Under the pieces are notes generated by a model. It searched no databases. It was not told the DNA's origin and saw only the letters and a program-made list of their open reading frames with translations. The position numbers were made by a program, and so were the translations under genes. Positions 7,888-19,039 of a stretch of DNA of 64,000 nt are shown here, in pieces. Origin of the DNA: Ferrovibrio xuzhouensis (GTDB lineage Bacteria > Pseudomonadota > Alphaproteobacteria > Ferrovibrionales > Ferrovibrionaceae); contig NZ_JBHRYJ010000004.1 of assembly GCF_042648965.1 (NCBI RefSeq), forward strand, positions 186,001-250,000, written 5' to 3'. Numbering within the stretch: position 1 is the first letter of the stretch; the number at the start of each line of letters is the position of its first letter.

Positions 7888-8808
7888 ATGGGGTTGGAGT
7901 ATTTTCTTCAGCAGTTGATTAACGGCGTCACGCTGGGCGCCGTCTACGCCCTGATCGCCATCGGTTACACGATGGTCTACGGCATCATCGGCATGATCAA
8001 TTTCGCCCATGGCGAAATCTACATGATCGGTGCCTTCATCGCGGTCATCAGCTTTTCCATCCTGGGGCTGGTCGGCGTCACCTGGGTGCCGCTGGCCCTG
8101 CTGATCGTGCTGATCGTCTCCATGGTGCTGACCGGCCTGTATGGCTGGACCATCGAACGCATCGCCTACCGCCCGCTGCGCGGCTCGTTCCGCCTGGCGC
8201 CGCTGATCTCCGCCATCGGCATGTCGATCTTCCTGCAGAACTACGTGCAGATCGCCCAGGGCGCCAAGATCAAACCGTTGCAGCCGATCATCCACGGCGG
8301 GGTCACGCTGATGACCGGCGACGTTTTCTCGGTCAGCCTGTCCTATATGCAGATCATCATCATGGTGCTGACGCTCGTGCTGATGATCGGCTTTTCCTGG
8401 CTGATTGCCGCCACGCCGCTCGGTCGCGCCCAGCGCGCCTGCGAACAGGATCGCGTGATGGCCTCGCTGCTGGGCGTGAATACCGACCGCACGATCTCGC
8501 TGACCTTCGTGCTGGGCGCCGTGCTGGCCGCGGTCGCCGGCGTGCTGGTCACGCTGTATTACGGCGTGGTCGATTTCTACATCGGTTTCCTGGCCGGACT
8601 GAAGGCCTTCACCGCCGCGGTGCTGGGCGGCATCGGCAGCCTGCCGGGCGCCATGCTCGGCGGCCTGCTGATCGGCCTGATCGAAGCCTTCTGGTCGGCC
8701 TATTTCAGCATCGAGTACAAGGATGTCGCGGTCTTCGCGATTCTGGTCATCGTCCTGATCTTCCGCCCCTCGGGCCTGCTCGGTCGTCCTGAAGTCGAGA
8801 AGGTGTGA
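7888..8808 (+). CDS. livH: Branched-chain amino acid ABC transporter permease LivH
   Basis: One of the two inner-membrane permeases of the HAAT importer for leucine, isoleucine and valine. The 306-residue protein is mostly hydrophobic, with about eight membrane segments. It opens LQQLINGVTLGAVYALIAIG and contains YGIIGMINFAHGEIYMIGAF and FYIGFLAGLKAFTAAVLGGI, the EAA-like coupling region of this family. The start has a GGGGGA ribosome-binding site. It is followed after one base by livM. Confidence 0.94.
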   Translation: MGLEYFLQQLINGVTLGAVYALIAIGYTMVYGIIGMINFAHGEIYMIGAFIAVISFSILGLVGVTWVPLALLIVLIVSMVLTGLYGWTIERIAYRPLRGSFRLAPLISAIGMSIFLQNYVQIAQGAKIKPLQPIIHGGVTLMTGDVFSVSLSYMQIIIMVLTLVLMIGFSWLIAATPLGRAQRACEQDRVMASLLGVNTDRTISLTFVLGAVLAAVAGVLVTLYYGVVDFYIGFLAGLKAFTAAVLGGIGSLPGAMLGGLLIGLIEAFWSAYFSIEYKDVAVFAILVIVLIFRPSGLLGRPEVEKV

Positions 8809-8809
8809 G

Positions 8810-10117
8810 ATGATGACCGTGCAACAACGCCTTCGCGACGCAGTCCTGGCGGCTTTCGTCGGCGCCGTGCTGGCGCTTCCGCTGCTCGGCTTCGAGACGG
8901 TCGATACCGGAGGCCCGCTCGGCATCAACACCCGGTTCCACCTGGTCGGTTATGCCGCGGTGATCGTGTTCTTCGGCCGGCTGGTTTTCATGGGCCTGCT
9001 CGACTGGCGGCGCAACCATCTGACGAAGGGGCAGCAGGCGGAGGCCGCAACCGGCGAGCGCCGCGACTTCCTGACCCGGCTGGGCAGCAAGGCCGACAAA
9101 TGGCTGATGCCGGCATTGATCGCCTTTGCCGTCATCCTGCCGATGATGCCGTTTGCCGATCGCACCGTGGTCGATCTCGGCACTGTGGTGCTGATCTACG
9201 TGATGCTCGGCTGGGGCCTGAACATCGTGGTCGGTCTCGCCGGCCTGCTCGATCTCGGCTACGTGGCTTTCTACGCGGTCGGCGCCTATACCTATGCGCT
9301 GCTGTCGCAGCATTTCGGGCTCAGCTTCTGGGCCTGCCTGCCGCTGGCCGGCCTGTTCGCCGCCAGCTTCGGTGTCGTGCTGGGCTTCCCGGTGCTGCGG
9401 CTGCGCGGCGACTATCTCGCCATCGTCACGCTCGGCTTCGGCGAGATCATCCGCATCATCCTGCTCAACTGGACTTCGGTGACGCAGGGCTCGAACGGCA
9501 TCAGTGGCATCCAGCGGCCGTCCTTCTTCGGCTATCCGTTCACTGCCGATCCTGATGACGGCGTGACCGCCTTCCACCAGTTGTTCGGACTCGAGTATTC
9601 GTCGCTGCAACGAATCATCTTCCTCTACTACGTGATCCTGGTGCTGGCGCTGGTCACCAACCTGTTCACCATGCGCATCCGCCGCCTGCCGGTCGGCCGC
9701 GCCTGGGAGGCTTTGCGCGAGGACGAGATCGCCTGCAAGGCACTGGGCATCAACCCGACCAACACCAAGCTGACGGCTTTCGCCATCGGCGCCATGTTCG
9801 GCGGTTTCGCCGGCAGTTTCTTCGCCACCCGGCAGGGCTTCATCAGTCCGGAAAGTTTCTCTTTCATCGAGTCCGCCGTCATTCTTGCCATCGTGGTGCT
9901 GGGTGGCATGGGCAGCCAGGCCGGCATCGTGCTGGCCGCCGCCTTCCTGACTCTGCTGCCGGAAGTGGCCCGCGAATTCTCGCTCTACCGCATGCTGGCC
10001 TTCGGCGCGGCCATGGTGCTGATCATGATCTGGCGGCCGCAGGGCCTGCTATCGCATCGCGAACCGACCATCCGGTTGCCGAAGCCGGCCAGGCCCGGCG
10101 GGGGAGGCGCGTCATGA
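8810..10117 (+). CDS. livM: Branched-chain amino acid ABC transporter permease LivM
   Basis: Second permease of the Liv importer. At 435 residues it is longer than LivH because of an N-terminal extension of about 90 residues with two membrane segments (LGINTRFHLVGYAAVIVFFG), the DUF3382-type extension seen in many proteobacterial LivM proteins. The core follows with LNIVVGLAGLLDLGYVAFYA, RLRGDYLAIVTLGFGEIIRI and GWEALREDEIACKALGIN-like coupling sequence (here RAWEALREDEIACKALGIN). It overlaps livG by four bases (ATGA), which indicates coupling. Start could be 8810 or 8813. Confidence 0.94.
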   Translation: MMTVQQRLRDAVLAAFVGAVLALPLLGFETVDTGGPLGINTRFHLVGYAAVIVFFGRLVFMGLLDWRRNHLTKGQQAEAATGERRDFLTRLGSKADKWLMPALIAFAVILPMMPFADRTVVDLGTVVLIYVMLGWGLNIVVGLAGLLDLGYVAFYAVGAYTYALLSQHFGLSFWACLPLAGLFAASFGVVLGFPVLRLRGDYLAIVTLGFGEIIRIILLNWTSVTQGSNGISGIQRPSFFGYPFTADPDDGVTAFHQLFGLEYSSLQRIIFLYYVILVLALVTNLFTMRIRRLPVGRAWEALREDEIACKALGINPTNTKLTAFAIGAMFGGFAGSFFATRQGFISPESFSFIESAVILAIVVLGGMGSQAGIVLAAAFLTLLPEVAREFSLYRMLAFGAAMVLIMIWRPQGLLSHREPTIRLPKPARPGGGGAS

Positions 10118-10925
10118 CCGCGCCCCTGCTGCAGGTCGAACATCTGACCATGCGCTTCGGCGGCCTGGTGGCGGTGAACGACGTTTCCTTCGAGGCGATG
10201 CCGAAGCAGATCACGGCGATCATCGGACCCAACGGTGCCGGCAAGACCACGGTGTTCAACTGCATTGCCGGATTCTACCGGCCGACGGTCGGCCGCCTGG
10301 CACTGAACCGCGATGGCGCCCTTTACCTGCTGGAACGCATGCAGGGGCATGACATTGCCGCTAAAGCGCGGGTGGCGCGCACCTTCCAGAATATCCGGCT
10401 GTTCCCGAAGATGACGGTGCTGGAGAACCTGATCGTCGCCCAGCACAACAAGCTGATGCGCGCCTCCGGCTTCACCCTGACCGGCCTGTTCGGCTGGAAG
10501 GGCTATCGCAAGGCGGAAGTCGAAGCGGTCGAACAGGCGCGTTACTGGCTGGAACATACCCGGCTGACCGATGCCGCCAACGAGCCGGCCGGCAGCCTGC
10601 CCTATGGCGGCCAGCGCCGGTTGGAGATCGCCCGCGCCATGTGCACCGAGCCGGTGCTGCTCTGCCTCGACGAGCCGGCCGCGGGCCTCAATCCGCGCGA
10701 ATCCGCCGAGCTGAACGCGCTGCTGCGTTTCATCCGCGACCAGCATCAATGCGGCGTGCTGCTGATCGAGCATGACATGAGCGTGGTGATGGAAATTTCC
10801 GACCACATCGTCGTGCTGGATTACGGCAAGAAGATCGCCGACGGCTCGCCGGAGCAGATCCGCAACGACCCGACGGTGATCCGCGCCTATCTCGGCGAAC
10901 CCGAAGATGACGAGAAGGGGGCCGC

Positions 10926-10929
<4 letters not shown>
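10114..10929 (+). CDS. livG: Branched-chain amino acid ABC transporter ATP-binding protein LivG
   Basis: One of the two ATPases that power Liv import. The 271-residue protein shows Walker A (GPNGAGKTT, about residues 38-46), the LivG-type insertion after the Q-loop (ARTFQNIRLFPKMTVLENL), a signature region reading LPYGGQRRLEIARAM, Walker B (LLCLDEPAAGLNP) and the switch histidine (IEHDMSVVM). The signature has YGGQ rather than SGGQ, which is common in LivG. It overlaps both neighbours by four bases. Confidence 0.95.
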
Positions 10930-11638
<709 letters not shown>

Positions 11639-11642
<4 letters not shown>

Positions 11643-11989
11643 ACGCGGTTCTGGGCGAAAGCATCGGCGTCTTCATCGGCCTGACCCTGGTCCTGACCGG
11701 CGGTTGTGCCTTCCTGATGGGGCAGGCGATTGCCAATACCTGGCGCCCCTGGTGGCAGCTGGTGCCCTACAGCATCCTGCTGGGTGCCACCAACCGGTTC
11801 CTCTCCTTCGCTCTGTTTGGGGAGCCTTTGCTGGCCGTGGTGCCATATATTGTGGCTGTCGCGGTCGTTCTCGGTTTCGCCGGTTTCGGTTTCCGGCTCA
11901 CGCTCGCCGACCTGATGGTGCATCAGTATCCGTGGCTCTACCGGCGTCACGGGCTGCTCGGCTGGCGTGCAACCGGACCGGATACCTGA
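11639..11989 (+). CDS. Small membrane protein of the Liv operon, DUF6867 family
   Basis: A 116-residue protein with three or four hydrophobic segments (GVFIGLTLVLTGGCAFLMGQ, WWQLVPYSILLGATNRFLSF, VVPYIVAVAVVLGFAGFGF) and a C-terminal LADLMVHQYPWLYRR. I recognise it as the DUF6867 type, found with Liv transporter genes in alphaproteobacteria. It overlaps livF by four bases and precedes livK. An accessory role in the transporter is likely from context, but no function is known to me. Confidence 0.75.
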
Positions 11990-12058
11990 GGTTGTTGCTC
12001 CTGCCGGACTGACCCTCTAGACTTTTCCACCAGCGCATCCAAACGGGGAGATGTATTC

Positions 12059-13159
12059 ATGCGTAAACTGACAATAGGTTTGGCTGCCCTTGCCACCGCC
12101 GGGCTGTTTGCCGGCTCGGCATCGGCTGATGTGAAGATCGCGCTGAATGGCCCGATCACCGGCCAGCTCGCCAGCTTCGGCGAGCAGATGAAGCGCGGTG
12201 CCGAGATGGCGGTGGCCGACATCAACGCCAAGGGCGGCGTGAATGGCCAGAAGATCCAGCTGATCATCGGCGACGACCAGTGCGATCCGAAGCAGGCGGT
12301 GGCGGTTGCCAACCGCGCGGCGCAGGAAAAGGTCGCCGTGGTGATCGGCCATTTCTGCTCGGGCTCGTCGATCCCGGCCTCGGATGTCTACAAGGAGGAG
12401 AATATCCTCCAGATCACCCCGGCCTCGACCAATCCGAAGTACACCGACCGTGGTTACAAGAACACCTTCCGCGTCTGCGGCCGTGACGACCAGCAGGGCA
12501 TCGTCGCCGGTGACTACATTCTGGCCCATTACAAGGGCAAGAAGGTCGCCATCCTGCATGACAAGACCGCTTACGGTCAGGGCCTCGCCGAGGAAACCAG
12601 GAAGCGCCTGAATGCCAAGGGCATGAAGGAGACCATGTTCGAAGGCATCACTCCGGGCGAGAAGGATTACTCGGCGCTGGTGTCGAAGATGAAGGCGGCC
12701 GGCATCGATCTGATCTATCTCGGCGGCTACCATCCGGAAGGTGGCCTGATTGTCCGCCAGGCCAAGGAGCAGGGCATGAATGCCCCGCTGATGGGCGGCG
12801 ACGCGCTGGTCGACAAGCAGTTCTGGGCGATTTCCGGCCCGGCCGGCGAAGGCACCCTGATGACCTTCGATGCTGATCCGCGCAAGAACGCCGTTGCCAA
12901 GCCGATCGTCGACAAGTTCAAGGCGCAGGGCTACGACCCCGAGGGCTACACCCTCTACACCTATGCTGCGGTCCAGGTCTGGGCCGAGGCGGCGACCGCG
13001 GCCAAGTCGTTCAAGACCGCCGCTGTCGAGAAGGCGATGCATGCCGGCAAGTTCAAGACCGTGCTGAACGAGATCTCGTTCGACGCCAAGGGTGACACCA
13101 CCACCCCGGCCTACAAGGTCTATGTCTGGAAGAACGGTTCCTACGACTACGTGAACTGA
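12059..13159 (+). CDS. livK: Branched-chain amino acid ABC transporter periplasmic binding protein
   Basis: Captures branched-chain amino acids in the periplasm and delivers them to LivHM. The 366-residue protein starts with a Sec signal peptide (MRKLTIGLAALATAGLFAG, cleavage probably after SASA near residue 23). The mature part begins DVKIALNGPITGQLASFGEQ and keeps the family hallmarks GAEMAVADINAKGGVNGQKI and SGSSIPASDVYKEENILQIT. It has its own GGGGAG ribosome-binding site and lies 69 bases after the DUF6867 gene, leaving room for a promoter. A strong intrinsic terminator follows. Ligand preference is inferred from the operon. Confidence 0.93.
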   Translation: MRKLTIGLAALATAGLFAGSASADVKIALNGPITGQLASFGEQMKRGAEMAVADINAKGGVNGQKIQLIIGDDQCDPKQAVAVANRAAQEKVAVVIGHFCSGSSIPASDVYKEENILQITPASTNPKYTDRGYKNTFRVCGRDDQQGIVAGDYILAHYKGKKVAILHDKTAYGQGLAEETRKRLNAKGMKETMFEGITPGEKDYSALVSKMKAAGIDLIYLGGYHPEGGLIVRQAKEQGMNAPLMGGDALVDKQFWAISGPAGEGTLMTFDADPRKNAVAKPIVDKFKAQGYDPEGYTLYTYAAVQVWAEAATAAKSFKTAAVEKAMHAGKFKTVLNEISFDAKGDTTTPAYKVYVWKNGSYDYVN

Positions 13160-13176
13160 TCCACCCGGATCGACGG

Positions 13177-13206
13177 AAAACCCGGCAGGCGACTGCCGGG
13201 TTTTTC
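13177..13206 (+). terminator. Intrinsic terminator after livK
   Basis: Perfect 8-bp stem CCCGGCAG / CTGCCGGG around the loop GCGA, followed by TTTTTCTT. It lies 18 bases after the livK stop and closes the Liv operon. Confidence 0.93.
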
Positions 13207-13345
13207 TTGTGACGATTGTTCGCTCATTGTTCTCAATGCCGGACGGGCGGTTCAACTGGCCCGAAAAGCATTTTCTTGTTGCTGGGGTTGGCACCAGCCA
13301 CCGGATATTGTAGGGTCCGCGCGTTCTTCCCCGAGGTATTTGCCC

Positions 13346-13789
13346 ATGACCAAGCCCACGGTCGCCTTTGCCGCCGATCACGCGGGTTTCGAGCTGAAAA
13401 ACCTGCTGCGCGACGAGCTTAAGGCCCAGGGCTACGGTGTGCTCGACCTCGGGACCAATGGCCCGGAAAGCGTCGATTACCCGGATTTCGGCCGCGCCCT
13501 CGGCGAGGCCGTGGCGGCCGGCAAGGCCGGCTTCGGCATCGCCGTCTGCGGCACCGGCATCGGCATTTCCATTGCCGCCAACCGGATCGCCGGCTGCCGT
13601 GCCGCTTTGTGCCACGACACCACCAGCGCCCGGCTGTGCCGCGAGCATAACGACGCCAATGTGCTGGCGCTCGGCGCCCGGCTGATCGGCGTCGAGACCG
13701 CGCGCGACTGTGTGAAGACTTTCCTTGCCACCGAGTTCGCCGGCGGTCGCCACGCCGGCCGCGTGGCCAAGCTCGGCCAGACGGCCTGA
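13346..13789 (+). CDS. rpiB: Ribose 5-phosphate isomerase B
   Basis: Interconverts ribose 5-phosphate and ribulose 5-phosphate. The 147-residue protein begins TKPTVAFAADHAGFELKN and contains VDYPDFGRALGEAV and the active-site loop AVCGTGIGISIAANR, whose cysteine is the catalytic base position in RpiB. HDTTSARLCREHNDANVLAL completes the phosphate-binding surface. The ATG at 13346 was chosen over a TTG two codons earlier because it has a GAGG box and matches family N-termini. It is followed by glyA, a common alphaproteobacterial arrangement. Confidence 0.94.
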   Translation: MTKPTVAFAADHAGFELKNLLRDELKAQGYGVLDLGTNGPESVDYPDFGRALGEAVAAGKAGFGIAVCGTGIGISIAANRIAGCRAALCHDTTSARLCREHNDANVLALGARLIGVETARDCVKTFLATEFAGGRHAGRVAKLGQTA

Positions 13790-13824
13790 CCGGAATTCAG
13801 ACGCCCTGATTTGGAGTGCCCGCC

Positions 13825-15132
<1,308 letters not shown>

Positions 15133-15163
15133 GACCGGCGGGACCGGCGGGGGAAGCTGAACA

Positions 15164-15631
15164 ATGCGTTGTCCGTTCTGCGGGAATGACGACACACAGG
15201 TCAAGGATTCGCGGCCGACCGAAGACAATTCGGCGATCCGGCGGCGGCGCTTTTGCCCCAATTGCGGTGCGCGCTTCACCACCTTCGAGCGCATCCAGCT
15301 GCGCGAGCTGACGGTGATCAAGAAGAACGGCCTGAAGGCGCCGTTCGATCGTGACAAGCTGGCCCGCTCGATCATGATTGCCACCCGCAAGCGGCCGATT
15401 GACCCCGAGCGCATCGAGCGCCTGATCAACGGCATCGTGCGCCGGCTGGAAAGTTCGGGCGAGAACGAGATCAAGTCGGATGCCATCGGCGAGCTGGTGA
15501 TGGATGGTCTGGCAGCGCTCGACAAGGTCGCCTATGTGCGCTTTGCCTCGGTCTATCGCAATTTCCGCGAGGCCAAGGATTTCGAGGAATTCATCGGCTC
15601 GCTGAGCGGCGCCGGAACCGACGATGACTGA
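15164..15631 (+). CDS. nrdR: Transcriptional repressor NrdR
   Basis: Zinc-ribbon/ATP-cone repressor of ribonucleotide reductase genes. The 155-residue protein begins MRCPFCGNDDTQVKDSRPTE and has the second knuckle RFCPNCGARFTTFER, giving the four zinc cysteines. The ATP-cone follows (VIKKNGLKAPFDRDKLARSI). A GGGAAG ribosome-binding site precedes the ATG. Its stop overlaps the start of ribD by eight bases, a conserved nrdR-ribD arrangement. Confidence 0.95.
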   Translation: MRCPFCGNDDTQVKDSRPTEDNSAIRRRRFCPNCGARFTTFERIQLRELTVIKKNGLKAPFDRDKLARSIMIATRKRPIDPERIERLINGIVRRLESSGENEIKSDAIGELVMDGLAALDKVAYVRFASVYRNFREAKDFEEFIGSLSGAGTDDD

Positions 15632-16745
15632 ACAGCGGGCCGCGCCGGGCCAGGACGAGCGCTACATGCGCATCGCGCTGGGCCTGGCCGCTCGCGGGCT
15701 GGGCAATACTTGGCCCAATCCCGCCGTCGGCTGTGTGATCGTCAACGACGGCCGCATCGTCGGCCGCGGCTGGACCCAGGTCGGTGGCCGGCCGCATGCC
15801 GAAACCCAGGCGCTGGCCGAGGCGGGCGCGGCGGCCAGGGGCGCCACCGCCTATGTCACCCTTGAACCCTGCAGTCACCAAGGCAAGACACCGCCCTGCG
15901 CCGAGGCGCTGATCGCCGCCGGCATCGGACGCTGCGTCGCCGCGCTGGAAGATCCCGATCCGCGGGTCTCCGGCAAGGGCTTTGCCATGCTGCGCGAGGC
16001 GGGCGTTGCCGTGCGTGACGACTGCCTGTCGATCCAGGCCGCCGACCTCAATGCCGGCTTCCTGATGACCCGCCAGCAGGGCCGCCCGCTGATCACGCTC
16101 AAGCTGGCGGTCAGCCTCGACGGCCGCATCGGCACCCACAGCGGTGACAGCCGGTGGATCACGAGTCCGGCCTCGCGCCAGCGGGCCCACCTGCTGCGCA
16201 GCCGCAGCGATGCCGTCATGGTCGGCAGCAACACCGCCCTGCAGGATGATCCGGAACTGACCTGCCGGCTGCCGGGACTGCCGCCGAAGCAGCCGGTCCG
16301 GATCGTGCTGGATGGCCGGCTGCGGCTCAGCCTGACCGCCCGGGTGGTCGCCACCGCCCGGGAAATTCCCACCTGGGTGATCACCCGCGAGGATGTCGAT
16401 GCCACCCGCCGCCGCGCCTTCGAGGATTGCGGGATAGAGGTCATCGCGGTGCCGCCGGATGCGGCCGGGTTTCCCGATCTGCCGGCGGCTTTCGGGGAAC
16501 TGGCCGAGCGCGGGCTGACCCGGGTTCTGGTCGAAGGTGGCGGCAAGCTGGCCGCCAGCCTGGTCCGCGCCGACCTGGTCGACCGGATGATCTGGTTCCG
16601 CTCCCCCAGCGTGATCGGCGGCGACGGCCTGCCGGCCCTTGCGGCTTTCGGGGTGGATACCGTCGCGGAAGCCCCCCGCTGGCGCCGGGTCCGGGCCGAT
16701 ATTCTGGGTGACGACCTGCTGGAAACCTTCGTCCGCGCCCTCTAA
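15624..16745 (+). CDS. ribD: Bifunctional riboflavin deaminase/reductase RibD
   Basis: Second and third steps of riboflavin synthesis: deamination then NADPH reduction of the pyrimidine intermediate. The 373-residue protein has an N-terminal deaminase domain (about 1-145) with zinc motifs HAE (RPHAETQAL) and EPCSHQGKTPPCAEAL, then a reductase domain with LKLAVSLDGRIGTHSGDSRW and the C-terminal VLVEGGGKLAASLV. It overlaps nrdR and precedes ribE by 11 bases. Confidence 0.96.
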   Translation: MTEQRAAPGQDERYMRIALGLAARGLGNTWPNPAVGCVIVNDGRIVGRGWTQVGGRPHAETQALAEAGAAARGATAYVTLEPCSHQGKTPPCAEALIAAGIGRCVAALEDPDPRVSGKGFAMLREAGVAVRDDCLSIQAADLNAGFLMTRQQGRPLITLKLAVSLDGRIGTHSGDSRWITSPASRQRAHLLRSRSDAVMVGSNTALQDDPELTCRLPGLPPKQPVRIVLDGRLRLSLTARVVATAREIPTWVITREDVDATRRRAFEDCGIEVIAVPPDAAGFPDLPAAFGELAERGLTRVLVEGGGKLAASLVRADLVDRMIWFRSPSVIGGDGLPALAAFGVDTVAEAPRWRRVRADILGDDLLETFVRAL

Positions 16746-16756
16746 TACTTAAGGCC

Positions 16757-17353
16757 ATGTTCACAGGCATCATCACCGATATCGGCACGGTCACCGCACG
16801 CGACACCCGCGGCGATACCCGTTTCCAGATCCGTACCGCCTACGACACCGGCAGCATCGCCATCGGCGCCTCGATCGCCTGTTCCGGCGTCTGTCTGACC
16901 GTGGTCCAGAAAGGCGCCGACTGGTTCAGCGTCGATGTCTCGGCCGAGACCCTGTCGCGCACCACGCTGGGCGACTGGCAGCCGGATGCGCCGGTCAACC
17001 TCGAGCGCAGCCTGAAGGTCGGCGACGAACTGGGCGGTCATATCGTGTCCGGCCATGTCGACGCCGTTGCCGATGTGATCGACACGCAGCCCGAGGGGGA
17101 TTCGCTGCGGGTGCAGATCCGGGTGCCGGCGGAGCTGGCCGGCTTCATTGCCGAAAAGGGCTCGGTCACCATCGACGGCGCGTCGCTGACGGTAAACAGC
17201 GTACAGGGCAATATCTTCGGCGTGAACCTGATCCCGCATACGCAGGACGTGACCACCCTCGGCAAGCTCAAGGCCGGCAGCCGGGTCAACCTTGAGATCG
17301 ACACGCTCGCGCGCTATGTCGCCCGCCTGCAGCAGTGGAGCAAGACATCGTGA
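16757..17353 (+). CDS. ribE: Riboflavin synthase, alpha subunit
   Basis: Dismutates two 6,7-dimethyl-8-ribityllumazine molecules to riboflavin. The 198-residue protein has two homologous lumazine-binding barrels: the first begins MFTGIITDIGTV and contains IACSGVCLTVV, the second is marked by GGHIVSGHVDAVADV and ITIDGASLTVNSV-like sequence (here TIDGASLTVNSV). No FMN riboswitch precedes the operon. The stop codon overlaps the probable GTG start of ribBA. Confidence 0.95.
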   Translation: MFTGIITDIGTVTARDTRGDTRFQIRTAYDTGSIAIGASIACSGVCLTVVQKGADWFSVDVSAETLSRTTLGDWQPDAPVNLERSLKVGDELGGHIVSGHVDAVADVIDTQPEGDSLRVQIRVPAELAGFIAEKGSVTIDGASLTVNSVQGNIFGVNLIPHTQDVTTLGKLKAGSRVNLEIDTLARYVARLQQWSKTS

Positions 17354-18480
17354 GTGCAGTGGACGATATCGGCCGGTATATCTCGTCGTCGGAAGAGATC
17401 ATCGAGGAAGCCCGTGCTGGCCGCATGGTGGTGCTGGTCGATGCCGAGGACCGCGAGAACGAGGGTGACCTCTATATCCCGGCGCAGGTTGCCGATGCCA
17501 CGGCGATCAACTTCATGGCGCGCTACGGCCGCGGCCTGATCTGCCTGGCAATGACGCGCCAGCGCATCGAGCAGCTCGGCCTGCCGCTGATGGCGCAGCA
17601 TAACGCCACCCGGCACCAGACCGCCTTTACTGTCTCCATCGAAGCCCGCGAGGGCGTCACCACCGGCATCTCTGCCGCCGACCGCGCCCGCACCATCGCG
17701 GTTGCCATCGATCCGGCGAAAGGCCCGGCGGATATCGGCACGCCGGGGCATATCTTCCCGCTGGTCGCCCGCGACGGTGGTACGCTGGTACGGGCCGGCC
17801 ATACCGAAGCGGCGGTGGATATCGCGCGGCTGGCCGGGCTCAACCCGTCCGGTGTGATCTGCGAGATCATGAATGACGACGGCACCATGGCCCGGTTGCC
17901 GGACCTGATCGGCTTTGCCCAGCTGCACGGGCTGAAGATCGGCACCATCGCTGACCTGATCGCCTACCGCCGGCGCAACGACAACCTGATCGACAAGGTC
18001 GTCGAGGGCGAGATCGACAGCGCCTGGGGCGGCAAGTTCCGCATGCTGGTCTATCGCAACCGGGTCGAATATGCCGAACATATTGCCCTGGTGAAGGGTG
18101 ATATTGCCGAGGGCGGACCGGTGCTGGTGCGCATGCACGCCCTGAATGTGCTGGACGACGTGCTGGGCGATCACGGCAGCCGATCCGGCACACTGCATAA
18201 CGCCATGCGGATGATCGGCGAGGCCGGACGTGGCATTGTCGTGCTGATCCGCGAGCCGCGGCCGACCGCCCTGTCCGACCGGGTGCGTCAGAAGCTCGGG
18301 GAACCAGTTGAAAACTCTTCACAACTCCGGGATTATGGCATCGGAGCACAGATCCTGATCGATCTGGGGGTGAGGGAAATGATCGTCCTGTCGAATGTGC
18401 AGCGAACCATTGTGGGCCTTGATGGCTATGGCCTGACCGTGGTGGAAACCCGTCCGATCAGCGTCCAGAGGGAGGCCTGA
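17350..18480 (+). CDS. ribBA: 3,4-dihydroxy-2-butanone 4-phosphate synthase with a degenerate GTP cyclohydrolase II-like domain (RibBX type)
   Basis: The N-terminal domain (about residues 15-215) makes the four-carbon riboflavin precursor and keeps its active-site sequences: DAEDRENEGDLYIPA, RYGRGLICLAM and GHTEAAVDIARLAGL. The C-terminal domain (about 220-370) aligns with GTP cyclohydrolase II through EHIALVKGD and LRDYGIGAQILIDLGVREM. It lacks the zinc cysteines: the region reads VRMHALNVLDDVLGDHGSRS, where active enzymes have an SxxC...CDCG block. The QEGRGIG nucleotide loop is also replaced. It should therefore be inactive as RibA, and a separate ribA must exist elsewhere. The GTG at 17350 (GGAG nine bases upstream, overlapping the ribE stop) is preferred over the in-frame GTG at 17335. 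Confidence 0.9.
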   Translation: MSAVDDIGRYISSSEEIIEEARAGRMVVLVDAEDRENEGDLYIPAQVADATAINFMARYGRGLICLAMTRQRIEQLGLPLMAQHNATRHQTAFTVSIEAREGVTTGISAADRARTIAVAIDPAKGPADIGTPGHIFPLVARDGGTLVRAGHTEAAVDIARLAGLNPSGVICEIMNDDGTMARLPDLIGFAQLHGLKIGTIADLIAYRRRNDNLIDKVVEGEIDSAWGGKFRMLVYRNRVEYAEHIALVKGDIAEGGPVLVRMHALNVLDDVLGDHGSRSGTLHNAMRMIGEAGRGIVVLIREPRPTALSDRVRQKLGEPVENSSQLRDYGIGAQILIDLGVREMIVLSNVQRTIVGLDGYGLTVVETRPISVQREA

Positions 18481-18484
18481 CATC

Positions 18485-19039
18485 ATGGTGTCGCGTGCGC
18501 GCAAACCGGTCTCGAAGAAGCCGGCCCCGAAGACATCCGCCAAGCTGAAGAAGTTTGCCACCGGCAAGAGCCAGGTGATGGGCTCGCTGTCGATCGACAT
18601 CCGTAAGCCGCGGGTGCTGATCATCGAGGCCCGCTTCTACGAGGATATCGCCGATGCCCTGTTCGAGGGCGCCAAGGCGGCGATCGACGCCTCGGATTTC
18701 GAATACGACCGGATCGACGTGCCCGGCGCGCTGGAAATCCCGGCCGCTATCCGCTTCGCCATGAATCGCAAGGGCGACCGCGCCTATGACGGCTTCGTCG
18801 CGCTCGGCTGCGTCATCCGCGGCGAGACGGCGCATTTCGACGTGGTGATCAACGAAAGCGCCCGCGGACTGCAGCAGCTTGCCATCGAGCATCAGCTCGC
18901 CATCGGCAACGGCATCATCACCGTCGAGAACGAGGAGCAGGCCTGGGAGCGCGCCCGCAAGGACCGCCAGGACAAGGGCGGGCAGGCGGCACTGGCCTGC
19001 GTCGCCATGATCGGGCTCAAACAGCTGTTTTCCTTATGA
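18485..19039 (+). CDS. ribH: 6,7-dimethyl-8-ribityllumazine synthase
   Basis: Condenses the pyrimidine and butanone phosphate intermediates to lumazine, the riboflavin synthase substrate. At 184 residues it is about 30 longer than usual because of a lysine/arginine-rich N-terminal tail (SRARKPVSKKPAPKTSAKLK). The core starts near residue 42 (KPRVLIIEARFYEDIADALF) and contains VPGALEIPAAIRFA, ALGCVIRGETAHFDVV and NGIITVENEEQA. A later start would remove the tail, but no better ribosome-binding site is obvious. It overlaps nusB by four bases. Confidence 0.94.
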   Translation: MVSRARKPVSKKPAPKTSAKLKKFATGKSQVMGSLSIDIRKPRVLIIEARFYEDIADALFEGAKAAIDASDFEYDRIDVPGALEIPAAIRFAMNRKGDRAYDGFVALGCVIRGETAHFDVVINESARGLQQLAIEHQLAIGNGIITVENEEQAWERARKDRQDKGGQAALACVAMIGLKQLFSL

